A stretch of 43,290 bases of DNA from assembly GCA_012515445.1 (NCBI GenBank), contig JAAYYI010000100.1, positions 1 to 43,290 of the forward strand, written 5' to 3'. Below, piece by piece: positions 7,222 to 14,997 of this stretch. Numbering within the stretch: the first letter of the stretch is position 1; each line of letters begins with the position of its first letter. The translations under genes and the position numbers were made by a program. This DNA comes from Candidatus Bathyarchaeota archaeon (GTDB lineage Archaea; Thermoproteota; Bathyarchaeia; Bathyarchaeales; Bathycorpusculaceae). The notes under the pieces were generated by a model. The model was not told where the DNA came from, searched no databases, and worked only from the letters and a program-made list of their open reading frames with translations.

Positions 7222-7911
7222 TTAAGATACTGCCTGGACGTTTGATTCGCGGTAGTACATTGCTTGTGCAGTGTAGAGTGTGATGCTGCAGGTTAGGCCG
7301 ATGTCGTTGATTGTGATAGAGTCAGGATTAATGATGTAGACCATCATTGTGTAGCCTGAGCGTAGGACTAAGTCGTTGCTTGCTAGCGTGAAGTCGTATG
7401 TTGTGGATCCGAATTCTACTTGGTTGTCAGCTGGATCAGTGGCAGTCAGGTTAAAGTTAGAGACATATGGCATGTCTGCAGATACGGAGTCAGTTGTAAC
7501 ACAGAATAGCACCTTCTTGTTTGTGGTGTCATCGTTCCAACTGCATTCCTGTCCTCTGACAGCCAGTTTATCGATGACGATATCTCGACCACCCGTGTTA
7601 ATGACCATTAATGTTCCTTGAGCATAGCTCTCGGTTTCTGGCAGAGCGGTTGAGTTGTGATATAGGTGCTGTTTTGTCAGCGCAAGCGATTCTTCCTGTA
7701 CGCGTGTGCTGACGACGTTAATTGCAAAGTATGTGACTACGCTTGCGAGTAGCACAGATATAACTAGTATGATTAGCGTAGTGACTACTGTGCTGAGTGC
7801 CCAGCGATTCTTCAATACACGTTTTAGTGTATGATTTATTTCGAAAGTTTTGGTTCTTTGTTTGTTGTGCAATGTAGTCAAGTCCTTTGTGTACTGTATC
7901 GCAATACTCAA
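7222..7911 (-). CDS. Archaeal type IV pilin/archaellin-like secreted protein
   Basis: A 229-aa protein with a basic N-terminal stretch (TLKRVLKNR) followed by one long hydrophobic helix starting WALSTVVTTLIILVISVLL (about residues 37-65). This is the class III signal and assembly helix of archaeal pilins, cut by a prepilin peptidase just before the helix. The rest is a beta-rich head with Asn/Thr and few charges, ending near TLYTAQAMYYRES. No assembly ATPase is in the window, so it is an orphan pilin. The frame begins with TTG at 7911, but a TATA-like sequence lies immediately upstream, so TTG at 7881 or 7872 (with AAAGGA before it) may be the real start. Confidence 0.7.
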   Translation of the reverse strand: MSIAIQYTKDLTTLHNKQRTKTFEINHTLKRVLKNRWALSTVVTTLIILVISVLLASVVTYFAINVVSTRVQEESLALTKQHLYHNSTALPETESYAQGTLMVINTGGRDIVIDKLAVRGQECSWNDDTTNKKVLFCVTTDSVSADMPYVSNFNLTATDPADNQVEFGSTTYDFTLASNDLVLRSGYTMMVYIINPDSITINDIGLTCSITLYTAQAMYYRESNVQAVS

Positions 7912-7990
7912 TATAATATGTTATGTCTGCTGAATAAGTAATAGCAATACATACCCCTGAGCACTAATTTGACCCATGTAAAATCTAGAC

Positions 7991-8024
7991 CTACCCGTCT
8001 CGAAGTGACCTCCCCCTCCCTTAT
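7991..8024 (+). repeat. 34-nt dispersed pyrimidine-rich element, copy B
   Basis: Starts CTACCC and ends CCCTTAT, with CTC at element positions 9-11 and ACCTCCCC at 18-25, as in copies A and C. Unlike those two, it lies between divergent genes and its last bases merge with TATATAAAG, the promoter of the downstream reductase gene. Confidence 0.65.
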
Positions 8025-8029
8025 ATAAA
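8021..8029 (+). promoter_or_regulatory. TATA box of the geranylgeranyl reductase gene
   Basis: TTATATAAA begins 32 nt before the ATG at 8053, so the transcript should be leaderless or nearly so. The preceding C-rich tract occupies the usual BRE position. Confidence 0.6.
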
Positions 8030-8052
8030 GCAGCCAACACAGTACCATAGCA

Positions 8053-9285
8053 ATGACAGCCCAGCAGAGTCAGCCCGACGTAGTGGTGATCGGAGGCGGA
8101 CCCGTCGGTTCATACGGAGCCCTCCACCTCGCCAAAAAAGGCGTATCCGTAACGGTCTACGAAGAGCATCCAGAAATCGGCGTACCCTCCCATTGTGCAG
8201 GACACATAAGCATCCGCAGCCTCAGAAGCATGGGACTCTATCCCCTGCCGGACGGCATAATCGAGAACAACTTCTCGGTAGCCAACTTTTACTCGCCGCA
8301 GGGCACAAAATTCTCTCTACACCTTGCCTGCCCAGTAACGACAGCGATAAACCGCGCCAAATTCGACCAGTATCTTGCAGCGCAGGCCAAAGATGCCGGG
8401 GTAGAGTTCAAGATGAGCACCCGCGTGGAATCGCTGCTCAAGCAGAATGGCTGCGTCAAAGGCATCAGTGTAAAGGGGGCTGACGGCTCAAAGGCGGATG
8501 TTAACTCGAAAGTAGTGTTCGACGCCGAAGGCATTTCTTCCCGTTTACTTCGACAAGCTGGACTGCGCACCCTCAACCCCCGTGGCTTAGTGTATGCTGT
8601 CGAAACCGAAATAGAAGGCGTCCAAGACATAGAGATGGACGCAGTGGAAGTCTACTTCGGCAAAAACATTGCACCCGGATTCTACGGTTGGCTTATCCCG
8701 CGGCCTGACGGATCCGCTAAACTCGGCTTAGCCACCAACAGAGGTGACCCCAGAGCGTACCTCAAGCGCTTAATGACCAAGCATCTCGTAGCTTCCAAGC
8801 AGCTTGCCAGAGCTAAAATTTTAACCGCGGGCTATCATGCCATCTCGCTGGCGGGGCCAATCGGCAGAGTCTACGCAGGGGGTTTTATGGCGATGGGCGA
8901 CTGCGCCTCACAGGTGAAACCAACCACAGGCGGAGGCGTCATCTTTGGGTTAACCTGCGCAAGAGAAGCAGCCAAAATAGCAGCACAAACAATCCAGAAC
9001 GGGGACGTCTCAGCTAATGCACTACAGCCCTACCAGAAACGCTGTGATGAACTTCTGAACTTTGACATCCGCACAATGCTCAGGCTGCGACGATTTATCA
9101 ATTCGCTTTCGGATGAGAAACTCGACGAGATGCTAAGGGTCGTTGGAAAATTTGGAGTGGACAAGGCACTTAGTGGCGTTGATGAGATTGACTATCAGGG
9201 TAAGATGCTGATGTCGGTTGCGGGGAAACCTTCGATGTGGGCTGCGCTTGCATACTTTGGGCTGTTGTACCTGGGTAGCCATTAA
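8053..9285 (+). CDS. Geranylgeranyl reductase family flavoprotein
   Basis: A 410-aa FAD protein that likely saturates the isoprenoid chains of archaeal ether lipids at the membrane surface. The N-terminus has the dinucleotide-binding motif VVIGGGPVGSYGALHLAKKG (residues 11-30) and an acidic YEEHPEIG ending the second strand. CAGHIS (about 48-53) matches the cysteine-containing motif common in this family. MAMGDCASQVKPTTGGGVIF near 276-295 is the second FAD motif. Length is normal for the family. Members also act on other polyprenyl substrates, so the exact lipid is uncertain. The ATG is 32 nt from the start of the TATA box. Confidence 0.85.
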   Translation: MTAQQSQPDVVVIGGGPVGSYGALHLAKKGVSVTVYEEHPEIGVPSHCAGHISIRSLRSMGLYPLPDGIIENNFSVANFYSPQGTKFSLHLACPVTTAINRAKFDQYLAAQAKDAGVEFKMSTRVESLLKQNGCVKGISVKGADGSKADVNSKVVFDAEGISSRLLRQAGLRTLNPRGLVYAVETEIEGVQDIEMDAVEVYFGKNIAPGFYGWLIPRPDGSAKLGLATNRGDPRAYLKRLMTKHLVASKQLARAKILTAGYHAISLAGPIGRVYAGGFMAMGDCASQVKPTTGGGVIFGLTCAREAAKIAAQTIQNGDVSANALQPYQKRCDELLNFDIRTMLRLRRFINSLSDEKLDEMLRVVGKFGVDKALSGVDEIDYQGKMLMSVAGKPSMWAALAYFGLLYLGSH

Positions 9286-9303
9286 AAGAAAGTGAAGGTT
9301 GGA

Positions 9304-9666
9304 TTATGGCTGTGCTACTAGCCAATCCATTGCTTGAGCGCGGGTTGCAAAGCTTGTGATTTTTCTTCCTGCGCTGTTGCCGACGTTGAACGCTATGAGA
9401 TTAATCATTTTGTTGTCTGCTACAATAGCTGATGCCTTTACGTAGGGTGTGTTTTTCTTTGCAAACTCCATTACTGCGTCGATTGTCTCAGTTGCAATCT
9501 CTATTCCTGATACGTCGGTGATTATTAGGGCGCTTTTAGGTGCCATCATGGCGATTTCTTTTTGTGCTTCATCTATTCTTTTGATTATTTCAACTGGTTT
9601 CTGGCTGCTTAGATCCACGACCAGCACTGTTTTTGTTTTATAACTTATTTTTAGTATTGCAGTCAT
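9304..9666 (-). CDS. STAS/SpoIIAA-like domain protein
   Basis: A 120-aa single-domain protein with a beta-alpha pattern: TKTVLVVDLSSQKPVEIIKR, then SALIITDVSGIEIATETIDA, then VKASAIVADNKMINLIAFNV. This resembles STAS or SpoIIAA-like domains, small phosphorylatable or ligand-binding modules. No partner kinase or anti-sigma-like gene is near. It is convergent with the geranylgeranyl reductase gene, with only 18 nt between stops. Confidence 0.6.
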   Translation of the reverse strand: MTAILKISYKTKTVLVVDLSSQKPVEIIKRIDEAQKEIAMMAPKSALIITDVSGIEIATETIDAVMEFAKKNTPYVKASAIVADNKMINLIAFNVGNSAGRKITSFATRAQAMDWLVAQP

Positions 9667-9743
9667 GTGTATTCAACTTTCGACTATTTTGTCTTCATAG
9701 TATAATATAGGTTGCGAATATTGAATCAGAAGTATTACTATAG

Positions 9744-9763
9744 ATCAATTGATAATAATCGAT
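9744..9763. promoter_or_regulatory. Possible operator: palindromes upstream of the STAS-like and pth2 genes
   Basis: ATCAATTGAT (9744-9753) is a perfect 10-bp palindrome, followed by ATCGAT (9758-9763). Both lie in the 189-nt divergent spacer of the STAS-like gene and pth2. AT-rich palindromes are easily found by chance, so this is weak. Confidence 0.2.
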
Positions 9764-9855
9764 AGTCTATATTGCCAATTAACAACCACAAACCTGTAAA
9801 AGTTAAAAGCTATCCCGCACTAATCACAGCCATACACTAACAAGAGCACAAAAAA

Positions 9856-10221
9856 ATGTCAGACCGATTCGAATACAAGCAAGTCATAGTCTTCCGCACC
9901 GACCTACAGATGGGCAAAGGCAAAATCGCAGCACAAGCAGGCCACGCAGCCATCTCCGCAGCCCAAGACGCCTACGTTCACCACAAGAAATGGTGGGACG
10001 CATGGATGTATGAAGGCCAAAAAAAAGTCGCGCTCAAAGTCCAGACAGAGAAGGAACTCTGCGAACTCGAAGAAGCCGCAGAAGACTTAGGTTTACCCCA
10101 CGCGCTCATTATCGATGCGGGTCTAACTCAGATTCCAGAGGGGTCAATCACCTGTTTAGGTATCGGTCCTGCTCCAATTGAGAAAATCGATCGGTTGACA
10201 CGCGAATTAAAACTATTGTAG
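9856..10221 (+). CDS. pth2: Peptidyl-tRNA hydrolase, archaeal type (Pth2)
   Basis: A 121-aa enzyme that releases peptides from peptidyl-tRNA dropped by ribosomes. The family signature is clear: KQVIVFRTDLQMGKGKIAAQ (about 8-27) followed by AGHAAISAA with the catalytic-region His. DAGLTQIPEGSITCLGIGPAP (about 93-113) is the conserved C-terminal block. Full length for Pth2. The truD start lies 10 nt past its stop, so the two form a tRNA-related operon. Confidence 0.93.
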   Translation: MSDRFEYKQVIVFRTDLQMGKGKIAAQAGHAAISAAQDAYVHHKKWWDAWMYEGQKKVALKVQTEKELCELEEAAEDLGLPHALIIDAGLTQIPEGSITCLGIGPAPIEKIDRLTRELKLL

Positions 10222-10231
10222 GCGATTTTGT

Positions 10232-11587
10232 TTGCCTATTCCTGAAGTTGACAGAATCCTCGGTATGCACACGTACGCCACAGAAACCGAGGGATTAGGC
10301 GGCGTCATCAAGGAGTCGGCGGATGACTTCGTAGTTGAAGAAATGCTTGTGGATGGATCAAAAGCCAGCGTTACAGGCGCCGTACCCAGCCGCGCTATTG
10401 GTTCCTCGGCGCAGAAGCAGAGGTTCCTGCTTTGCCTGATGATTAAGCGCAACTGGGACACATTTATAGCAACAAAGAACGTCGCCAAAGCGTTAGGTAT
10501 CGACCAGGGTAGAGTGCAGTTCGCCGGCATAAAGGACGCCCGAGCCGTAACAGCCCAGCACATAACCATAGAGAACGTCCCAGCAGAAGACGCAGCTAAA
10601 ATCGATATCAAAAATGTAAAGGTTACACCGATTGGGTACATACGAGAGATGCTTTCGCTGTTCTACCTCTTAGGAAACAACTTTACGATAACAGCCACAA
10701 AAGTAGATGCCCCCGAATCGGTTGTCCAAGAGCGGGTTCAGCAAACAATACAAGAATTAAATGCAATCGGCGGCATACCCAACTATTTCGGGCACCAACG
10801 CTTCGGAACCACCAGACCAGTAACACACCTTGTCGGCAGAGCCCTCAGCCAAGGCAGATTCGAGGACGCCGCGATGCTGTTCCTCGCCAACCCCGGCCCA
10901 TACGAACATCCCCAATCACGGCAGGTCCGCCAGCAACTACAGGACGCCCATGACTTCAAATGGGCTGCAGAAAACTATCCCAGCCAGCTGCGCTTTGAAC
11001 GCATGATGCTTATGCACTTAGCGGAGCATCCAACAGACTATGTTGGCGCTTTCAGGCGGCTGCCGGAGAAGCTTCTGGCGCTGTTTGTTCAGGCGCATCA
11101 ATCCTACCTCTTCAACCGCTTCCTGAGCGAGCGGCTGAAACTTGGTTTACCGCTTAATGAGGCTGTGGTGGGTGATTTTGTGGTTGGGGTTGAGCGGTCG
11201 GGGCTGCCATTAACTACAATGGAGAAAGCTGTGACGGATGCGAATTTGGCGCAGGTTAATGCTTCGGTTAAGGCGGGGAAAATGCGGGTGGCGCTACCGA
11301 TTTATGGGTTCCGTCAGAGGTTATCTGGCGGCGTCATGGGTGAAATGGAACGGGAAGTTCTCAACTCAGAGAGTGTCAACGATGGCCCAGTACGGCTAAA
11401 TGAGCTTTCACGTGTCGGCGGTAAAGGCGGCTTACGCACCGCGCTTGCGCCAGTAAAAGACTTTAAACTCTTATCAACCGCTGATGCTAAACTTCAAGTC
11501 AGTTTTATGCTGTTCCGCGGCTGCTACGCAACTATTCTACTCCGCGAAATCATAAAGCCTCAGAACCCTGCAACCTCTGGCTTCTAA
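10232..11587 (+). CDS. truD: tRNA pseudouridine(13) synthase TruD
   Basis: Makes pseudouridine at tRNA position 13. The 451-aa length fits archaeal TruD with its inserted TRUD domain. FAGIKDARAVTAQHI (about 97-111) carries the catalytic Asp in the G-x-K-D motif, and GGIPNYFGHQRFGTTRP is the family NYFG-QRFG block. The TTG at 10232 is the start: AGGCGAT lies just upstream, the pth2 stop is 10 nt away, and the frame begins at the conserved N-terminal region. Likely co-translated with pth2. Confidence 0.93.
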   Translation: MPIPEVDRILGMHTYATETEGLGGVIKESADDFVVEEMLVDGSKASVTGAVPSRAIGSSAQKQRFLLCLMIKRNWDTFIATKNVAKALGIDQGRVQFAGIKDARAVTAQHITIENVPAEDAAKIDIKNVKVTPIGYIREMLSLFYLLGNNFTITATKVDAPESVVQERVQQTIQELNAIGGIPNYFGHQRFGTTRPVTHLVGRALSQGRFEDAAMLFLANPGPYEHPQSRQVRQQLQDAHDFKWAAENYPSQLRFERMMLMHLAEHPTDYVGAFRRLPEKLLALFVQAHQSYLFNRFLSERLKLGLPLNEAVVGDFVVGVERSGLPLTTMEKAVTDANLAQVNASVKAGKMRVALPIYGFRQRLSGGVMGEMEREVLNSESVNDGPVRLNELSRVGGKGGLRTALAPVKDFKLLSTADAKLQVSFMLFRGCYATILLREIIKPQNPATSGF

Positions 11588-11609
11588 AATCTGCGTAAAC
11601 CCTGATAAG

Positions 11610-11647
11610 GCAGACTTTGATTAGGTATCTTGTGAGTCTGCTTTTTT
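11610..11647 (+). terminator. Intrinsic-type hairpin and T6 run abutting the next start codon
   Basis: GCAGACT (11610-11616) pairs perfectly with AGTCTGC (11635-11641). Three further weaker pairs extend the stem, and T6 follows at 11642-11647. The T-run ends at the base before the ATG at 11648. It may end the pth2-truD transcript, or control the protease gene. Confidence 0.55.
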
Positions 11648-12223
11648 ATGGAACACCCATCACATGATGAGCCGCCGCACTGCGTTATACCGCTGCATAA
11701 ACCTTCAATCAAAGAATTCATTTTCTTCTTCGCAAGCGGTATATTGGTAAGCATACCCTTCGCAGCCTTCTTTGAATCAGCCTTTCCAAACACTGCTCTA
11801 TTCGCATTGCTACTAATTGTTGTAGGTGCACCCTTCATTGAGGAGATAGCGAAGGTGTTTCCGCTATTCTACCGACACGGCGAAACCGAACGTTCAATCG
11901 TTACACTGGGGCTACTGATAGGCCTCGGATTTGGCATAGCAGAATTCTTCCAGTACATAGTAATTGTAGGCACACCGCCAATCGCAAGAATCCCAGGCAT
12001 AATCTTCCACGCTTCAAGCACCACTATAACCGCGTATGGAATAGCCAAAAAACGTCCACTTCCCTACTATCTGACCGCGGTTTTTCTGCATTTTGCAAAT
12101 AACTTCTTGGCAGTTACAGGCGCCCTCTTAAGCGCTTTAACCGCGCTGCTGGTACTAATCGTAACCTTCCTACTTGCATGGCGATACTGGCATAGGGCAA
12201 AAAAAGACTTGATAGTGACTTAA
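11648..12223 (+). CDS. PrsW-like intramembrane metalloprotease
   Basis: A 191-aa polytopic membrane protein with about five or six hydrophobic helices. It carries the PrsW-type motifs: a first-helix EE-x-x-K (FIEEIAKVFPLFYRHG, about 64-79), GLGFGIAEFFQYI with a Glu in the next helix, FHASSTTITAYGIAK with His, and VFLHFANNF with His and Asn. Such proteases cut anti-sigma or signalling proteins within the membrane; the target here is unknown. The gene begins immediately after a hairpin and T-run. Its TAA shares TTAA with the stop of the convergent nadM gene. Confidence 0.75.
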   Translation: MEHPSHDEPPHCVIPLHKPSIKEFIFFFASGILVSIPFAAFFESAFPNTALFALLLIVVGAPFIEEIAKVFPLFYRHGETERSIVTLGLLIGLGFGIAEFFQYIVIVGTPPIARIPGIIFHASSTTITAYGIAKKRPLPYYLTAVFLHFANNFLAVTGALLSALTALLVLIVTFLLAWRYWHRAKKDLIVT

Positions 12224-12780
12224 GTGACCTTATCGGTTCGGGCTAAATCGCGCAGCCGATTAACACCATCGATTTCCCGTATGAACCTCGCTACTGCTGC
12301 AGGTATAAGAGTAGTCCAACTGTCGTCTCTCACAATCTTTTCCCGCACCAGCGTGGAGTTGTAAGCTTTTCGGTCAAAGAAAGGCACGTCACAGACAGTG
12401 TAGCCTGCCTCCATGAACAATCTGCGCGTTAAGGGCTCGTTAGAGTAAACCACGTTAAAGCGGGGCGTGTAGCCTTCGACCGCTGACACCCAGAGCATAT
12501 GTAGATGCACATCAGGCACCGGAACAATCCAGAGTTTATCCATATCCAAACCAGCCTCAGCTAAAGCCCCCCGGACCATAATTAGGCGCTCCCCAGCCGT
12601 GAAGGGGTTATGGCTGTTGTGGCTGTATTGAGCACTGCCGATAACAACAACTAATTCATCTACGCTTTTGAGCGCGTACTTTATTGCGTCTAAGTGCCCG
12701 TTATGGAACGGCTGGAATCTGCCGACGTAGATACCGCGATTTACTGGTATAGTTATCCCTGCTTTGAGGTTGCGTTTGGC
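12220..12780 (-). CDS. nadM: Nicotinamide-nucleotide adenylyltransferase (NadM type), no standard start codon
   Basis: Makes NAD from NMN and ATP. The frame is open from 12780, after a TGA at 12783-12781, to the stop at 12220: 186 codons, close to the normal archaeal NadM size. The nucleotide-binding motif RGIYVGRFQPFHNGH (residues 15-29) and GSAQYSH..NPFTAGER are present, as is the C-terminal NSTLVREKIV matching the S-T/x-I-R motif. The first in-frame ATG is only at codon 68, after those motifs, and no GTG or TTG precedes it. An ATG at 12784-12782 is in another reading frame. Either one indel separates it from the main frame, or initiation is non-standard. Confidence 0.8.
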   Translation of the reverse strand, partial: AKRNLKAGITIPVNRGIYVGRFQPFHNGHLDAIKYALKSVDELVVVIGSAQYSHNSHNPFTAGERLIMVRGALAEAGLDMDKLWIVPVPDVHLHMLWVSAVEGYTPRFNVVYSNEPLTRRLFMEAGYTVCDVPFFDRKAYNSTLVREKIVRDDSWTTLIPAAVARFIREIDGVNRLRDLARTDKVT

Positions 12781-12805
12781 TCATTTATGATTTGCGTAAT
12801 CAACT

Positions 12806-13393
12806 TTAGGCTATCTTGGCTAAAATAGTCTCAACCGGAAACACACGCAACTGCCCACCGCAGACAGCCACCGTCTTGGGTTCAGTGTAGCCACGCTTTT
12901 CTCTTTTAAGAAAATCAAGCTTCACTTTCAATCCGCCCAACCCGTAACCGCCGAGCGAAAAATCAGATTTAACCACCCTGTGACATGGAACAGCGGGCGC
13001 AAAGAGGTTGCATGCCATAGCGTTGCCTACTGCACGCGGTCCGCCCCCTACTACCGCCGCTATCGCTCCATACGTAGTCACGTAACCGACTGGAACCGCC
13101 AACGTCGCCTGTATAACACAGTTAGTGTACGCCGTCAGGCGCGAGGTTGCAAGCGTGAGGGTTGCGTCTGTGTCTTTTCCGTCGTAGATAGCTCTGAGCG
13201 CTTCCAGCACCATTTCCGCTTCCTCTGTAGCTTCACGGCAAACTTGGAATGGCTCAGCAAACGGCAGATTATCCAGAATCGACTCTAAGACTTCCTGCGG
13301 GTCAGCGCGAAACGTTGTAACTATGATTTTGCCGTTTTCCAGTGCAGCAGCGAAGGTTACGCCATCGAAGGTTTTACTGTAAATTTCAATCAT
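12806..13393 (-). CDS. ogt: Methylated-DNA--protein-cysteine methyltransferase
   Basis: Suicide repair protein that moves alkyl groups from O6-alkylguanine to its own Cys. The 195-aa length is typical. PCHRVV with the acceptor Cys at residue 137 is present, preceded by GYVTTYGAIAAVVGGGPRAV (recognition helix and Arg finger) and NAMACNLFAPAV. The N-terminal ~85 residues form the weakly conserved ribonuclease-like domain. The nadM frame lies 25 nt downstream on the same strand, so they may be co-transcribed. Confidence 0.92.
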   Translation of the reverse strand: MIEIYSKTFDGVTFAAALENGKIIVTTFRADPQEVLESILDNLPFAEPFQVCREATEEAEMVLEALRAIYDGKDTDATLTLATSRLTAYTNCVIQATLAVPVGYVTTYGAIAAVVGGGPRAVGNAMACNLFAPAVPCHRVVKSDFSLGGYGLGGLKVKLDFLKREKRGYTEPKTVAVCGGQLRVFPVETILAKIA

Positions 13394-13582
13394 AATGCAA
13401 CACTAGCCGATGGCGCTAAAAAGTTCCTATCTTGCAAAGAGATGTATATAGTGGGTTTTACGCATTTTTTGCATTTAAGTAGCCTACGCTCACTCAAAAA
13501 GTATGTCTCCTGACTTGTAATAAGGTTATAAGTAAGCTTAATACATTGTCTTGTGTATTAAAAACGGTCAGGCGAACAAATT

Positions 13583-14296
13583 ATGGACGGAATTGGACCA
13601 CTTACACCCACTTTACCTCAACTTAGACAAATTCCACTCATGCCACAAGTAGAAGCGGCACCACAGCAGCAACAGCAAGAGCCAAACAAAGCTCCAGACG
13701 GAATAAGCTGGATGCCGGGCGCAACCACCGTCGGCGTCGTCTTCAATGGCGGAGTCATCCTAGCCGCAGAAAAAAGAGTAACATACGGATCATTCATCAT
13801 GAGCCGAGGCGGCAAAAAAGTCTTCAAAGTCACAGACCGCATCGGAGTAGCATGCGCAGGCCTAATCGGCGACATGCAAATCCTCGCACGTGAAATGGAG
13901 GCGCAGGCAAACCTCTACAGCATGGATACAGGCAGACCGATGAGCGTACGCAGCGCCTCAAAACTTATGGCAAACGTACTCTTCAACCGCCGCTATGCAC
14001 CACTCATCACTCAAACAATCGTCGGCGGACTCGACGAGGAAGGCTCAACCATCTACGTCCTTGACGTTTTAGGCTCACTTATCCCGGATAAGTACGCGGC
14101 AGTCGGCAGCGGCACAGAAACAGCTATCGGCGTCATCGAAGAAGGCTTTAAAGATAACATGCCGCTTGAAGACGCAAAGAAGCTGGTAGTCCGTGCAGTT
14201 AAAGCAGCAATCAACCGCGACGCAATGAGCGGCGACGGACTCGACATAGTCGTCATCACAAAAGACGGCATAGTCGAAGAATCAACAAAATTCTAA
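13583..14296 (+). CDS. psmB: Proteasome beta subunit, non-catalytic type (Thr1 replaced by Ala)
   Basis: Subunit of the 20S proteasome inner ring. Alignment by eye to archaeal beta subunits puts residue 47 at the Thr1 site, but the motif is PGATTVGVVF, so Ala occupies that site. Glu63 (position 17), Arg65 (19) and Lys79 (33, in GGKKVF) are kept. A 46-residue Gln/Pro-rich N-terminal extension precedes the motif, and an unprocessed form is likely. Some Thermoproteota carry a paralogous beta subunit with LPATAIG-like sequence that lacks Thr1 and acts in assembly; this one resembles it (AAEKRVTYGSF). An active second beta subunit should be elsewhere in the genome; none is in this window. Confidence 0.88.
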   Translation: MDGIGPLTPTLPQLRQIPLMPQVEAAPQQQQQEPNKAPDGISWMPGATTVGVVFNGGVILAAEKRVTYGSFIMSRGGKKVFKVTDRIGVACAGLIGDMQILAREMEAQANLYSMDTGRPMSVRSASKLMANVLFNRRYAPLITQTIVGGLDEEGSTIYVLDVLGSLIPDKYAAVGSGTETAIGVIEEGFKDNMPLEDAKKLVVRAVKAAINRDAMSGDGLDIVVITKDGIVEESTKF

Positions 14297-14367
14297 AATC
14301 AACCCTTTCTTATACTATTTTTCAGTATTCATCCGTGTTAGCGGCTGACCCGCTAGAAGGCAAAAAC

Positions 14368-14997
14368 ATGTCGTTTGAATTAACCCAACAGGAAGGAGAA
14401 TTCCTCGTCAAACTAGCCCGCCACACAGTAGAAAACTACCTCGAAACCGGCAAAATCAACAAGCCGCCAAAGGACACACCGCAGAAGCTGTTTGAGAAAT
14501 GCGGAGTATTCGTAACCATAAACACCCAGCATGGCAACGAACGCGAGCTCCGCGGATGCATCGGCTACCCTTACCCCACAAACCCACTGGTCGAAGCTGT
14601 AATTAACTCCGCAATCAATGCCTCCACGCAGGATCCACGCTTCGAACCCATAACCCTCGAAGAACTCGACAACGTAGTCTTCGAAGTCAGCGTCCTAACC
14701 CCGCCCGAACAGGTTAAAACATCAAACCCCAAAGAGTACGTCAAAAGCATCAAAGTCGGCGAAGACGGCTTAATCATAGAACGCGGCTACCACAAAGGCC
14801 TACTGCTGCCTCAGGTGCCCATCGAGTGGGGCTGGCAGGAAGAAGAGTTCCTCTGCCAATGCTGCATGAAAGCCGGCCTGCCACCAGACAGTTGGCTAAC
14901 CAAAGACACGAAAATCTACAAGTTCAGGGCCATAATATTTAACGAAGAATCACCCGGCGGCCCCATAAAGCGGTTGAGCCTCCAGAAACAGGCTTAG
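14368..14997 (+). CDS. AMMECR1 domain protein
   Basis: A conserved protein of the AMMECR1 family, whose biochemical role is not established. The diagnostic block LRGCIGYPYPTNPLVEAV lies about one third in, with NAAS-like STQDPRFEPITLEELD following and a hydrophobic LLPQVPIEWGWQEEEFL near the C-terminus. I choose ATG 14368 (protein begins MSFELTQQEGEFLVKLAR); the longer frame starts with GTG at 14335 and adds 11 residues. Convergent with the glycosyltransferase gene, the two stops overlapping by 4 nt. Confidence 0.85.
   Translation: MSFELTQQEGEFLVKLARHTVENYLETGKINKPPKDTPQKLFEKCGVFVTINTQHGNERELRGCIGYPYPTNPLVEAVINSAINASTQDPRFEPITLEELDNVVFEVSVLTPPEQVKTSNPKEYVKSIKVGEDGLIIERGYHKGLLLPQVPIEWGWQEEEFLCQCCMKAGLPPDSWLTKDTKIYKFRAIIFNEESPGGPIKRLSLQKQA

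Noticed and set aside
13583-13720. Reading the Gln/Pro-rich N-terminus of the beta subunit as a separate small gene
   Set aside because: It is in frame and continuous with the proteasome domain, and its single ATG at 13583 has no alternative stop.
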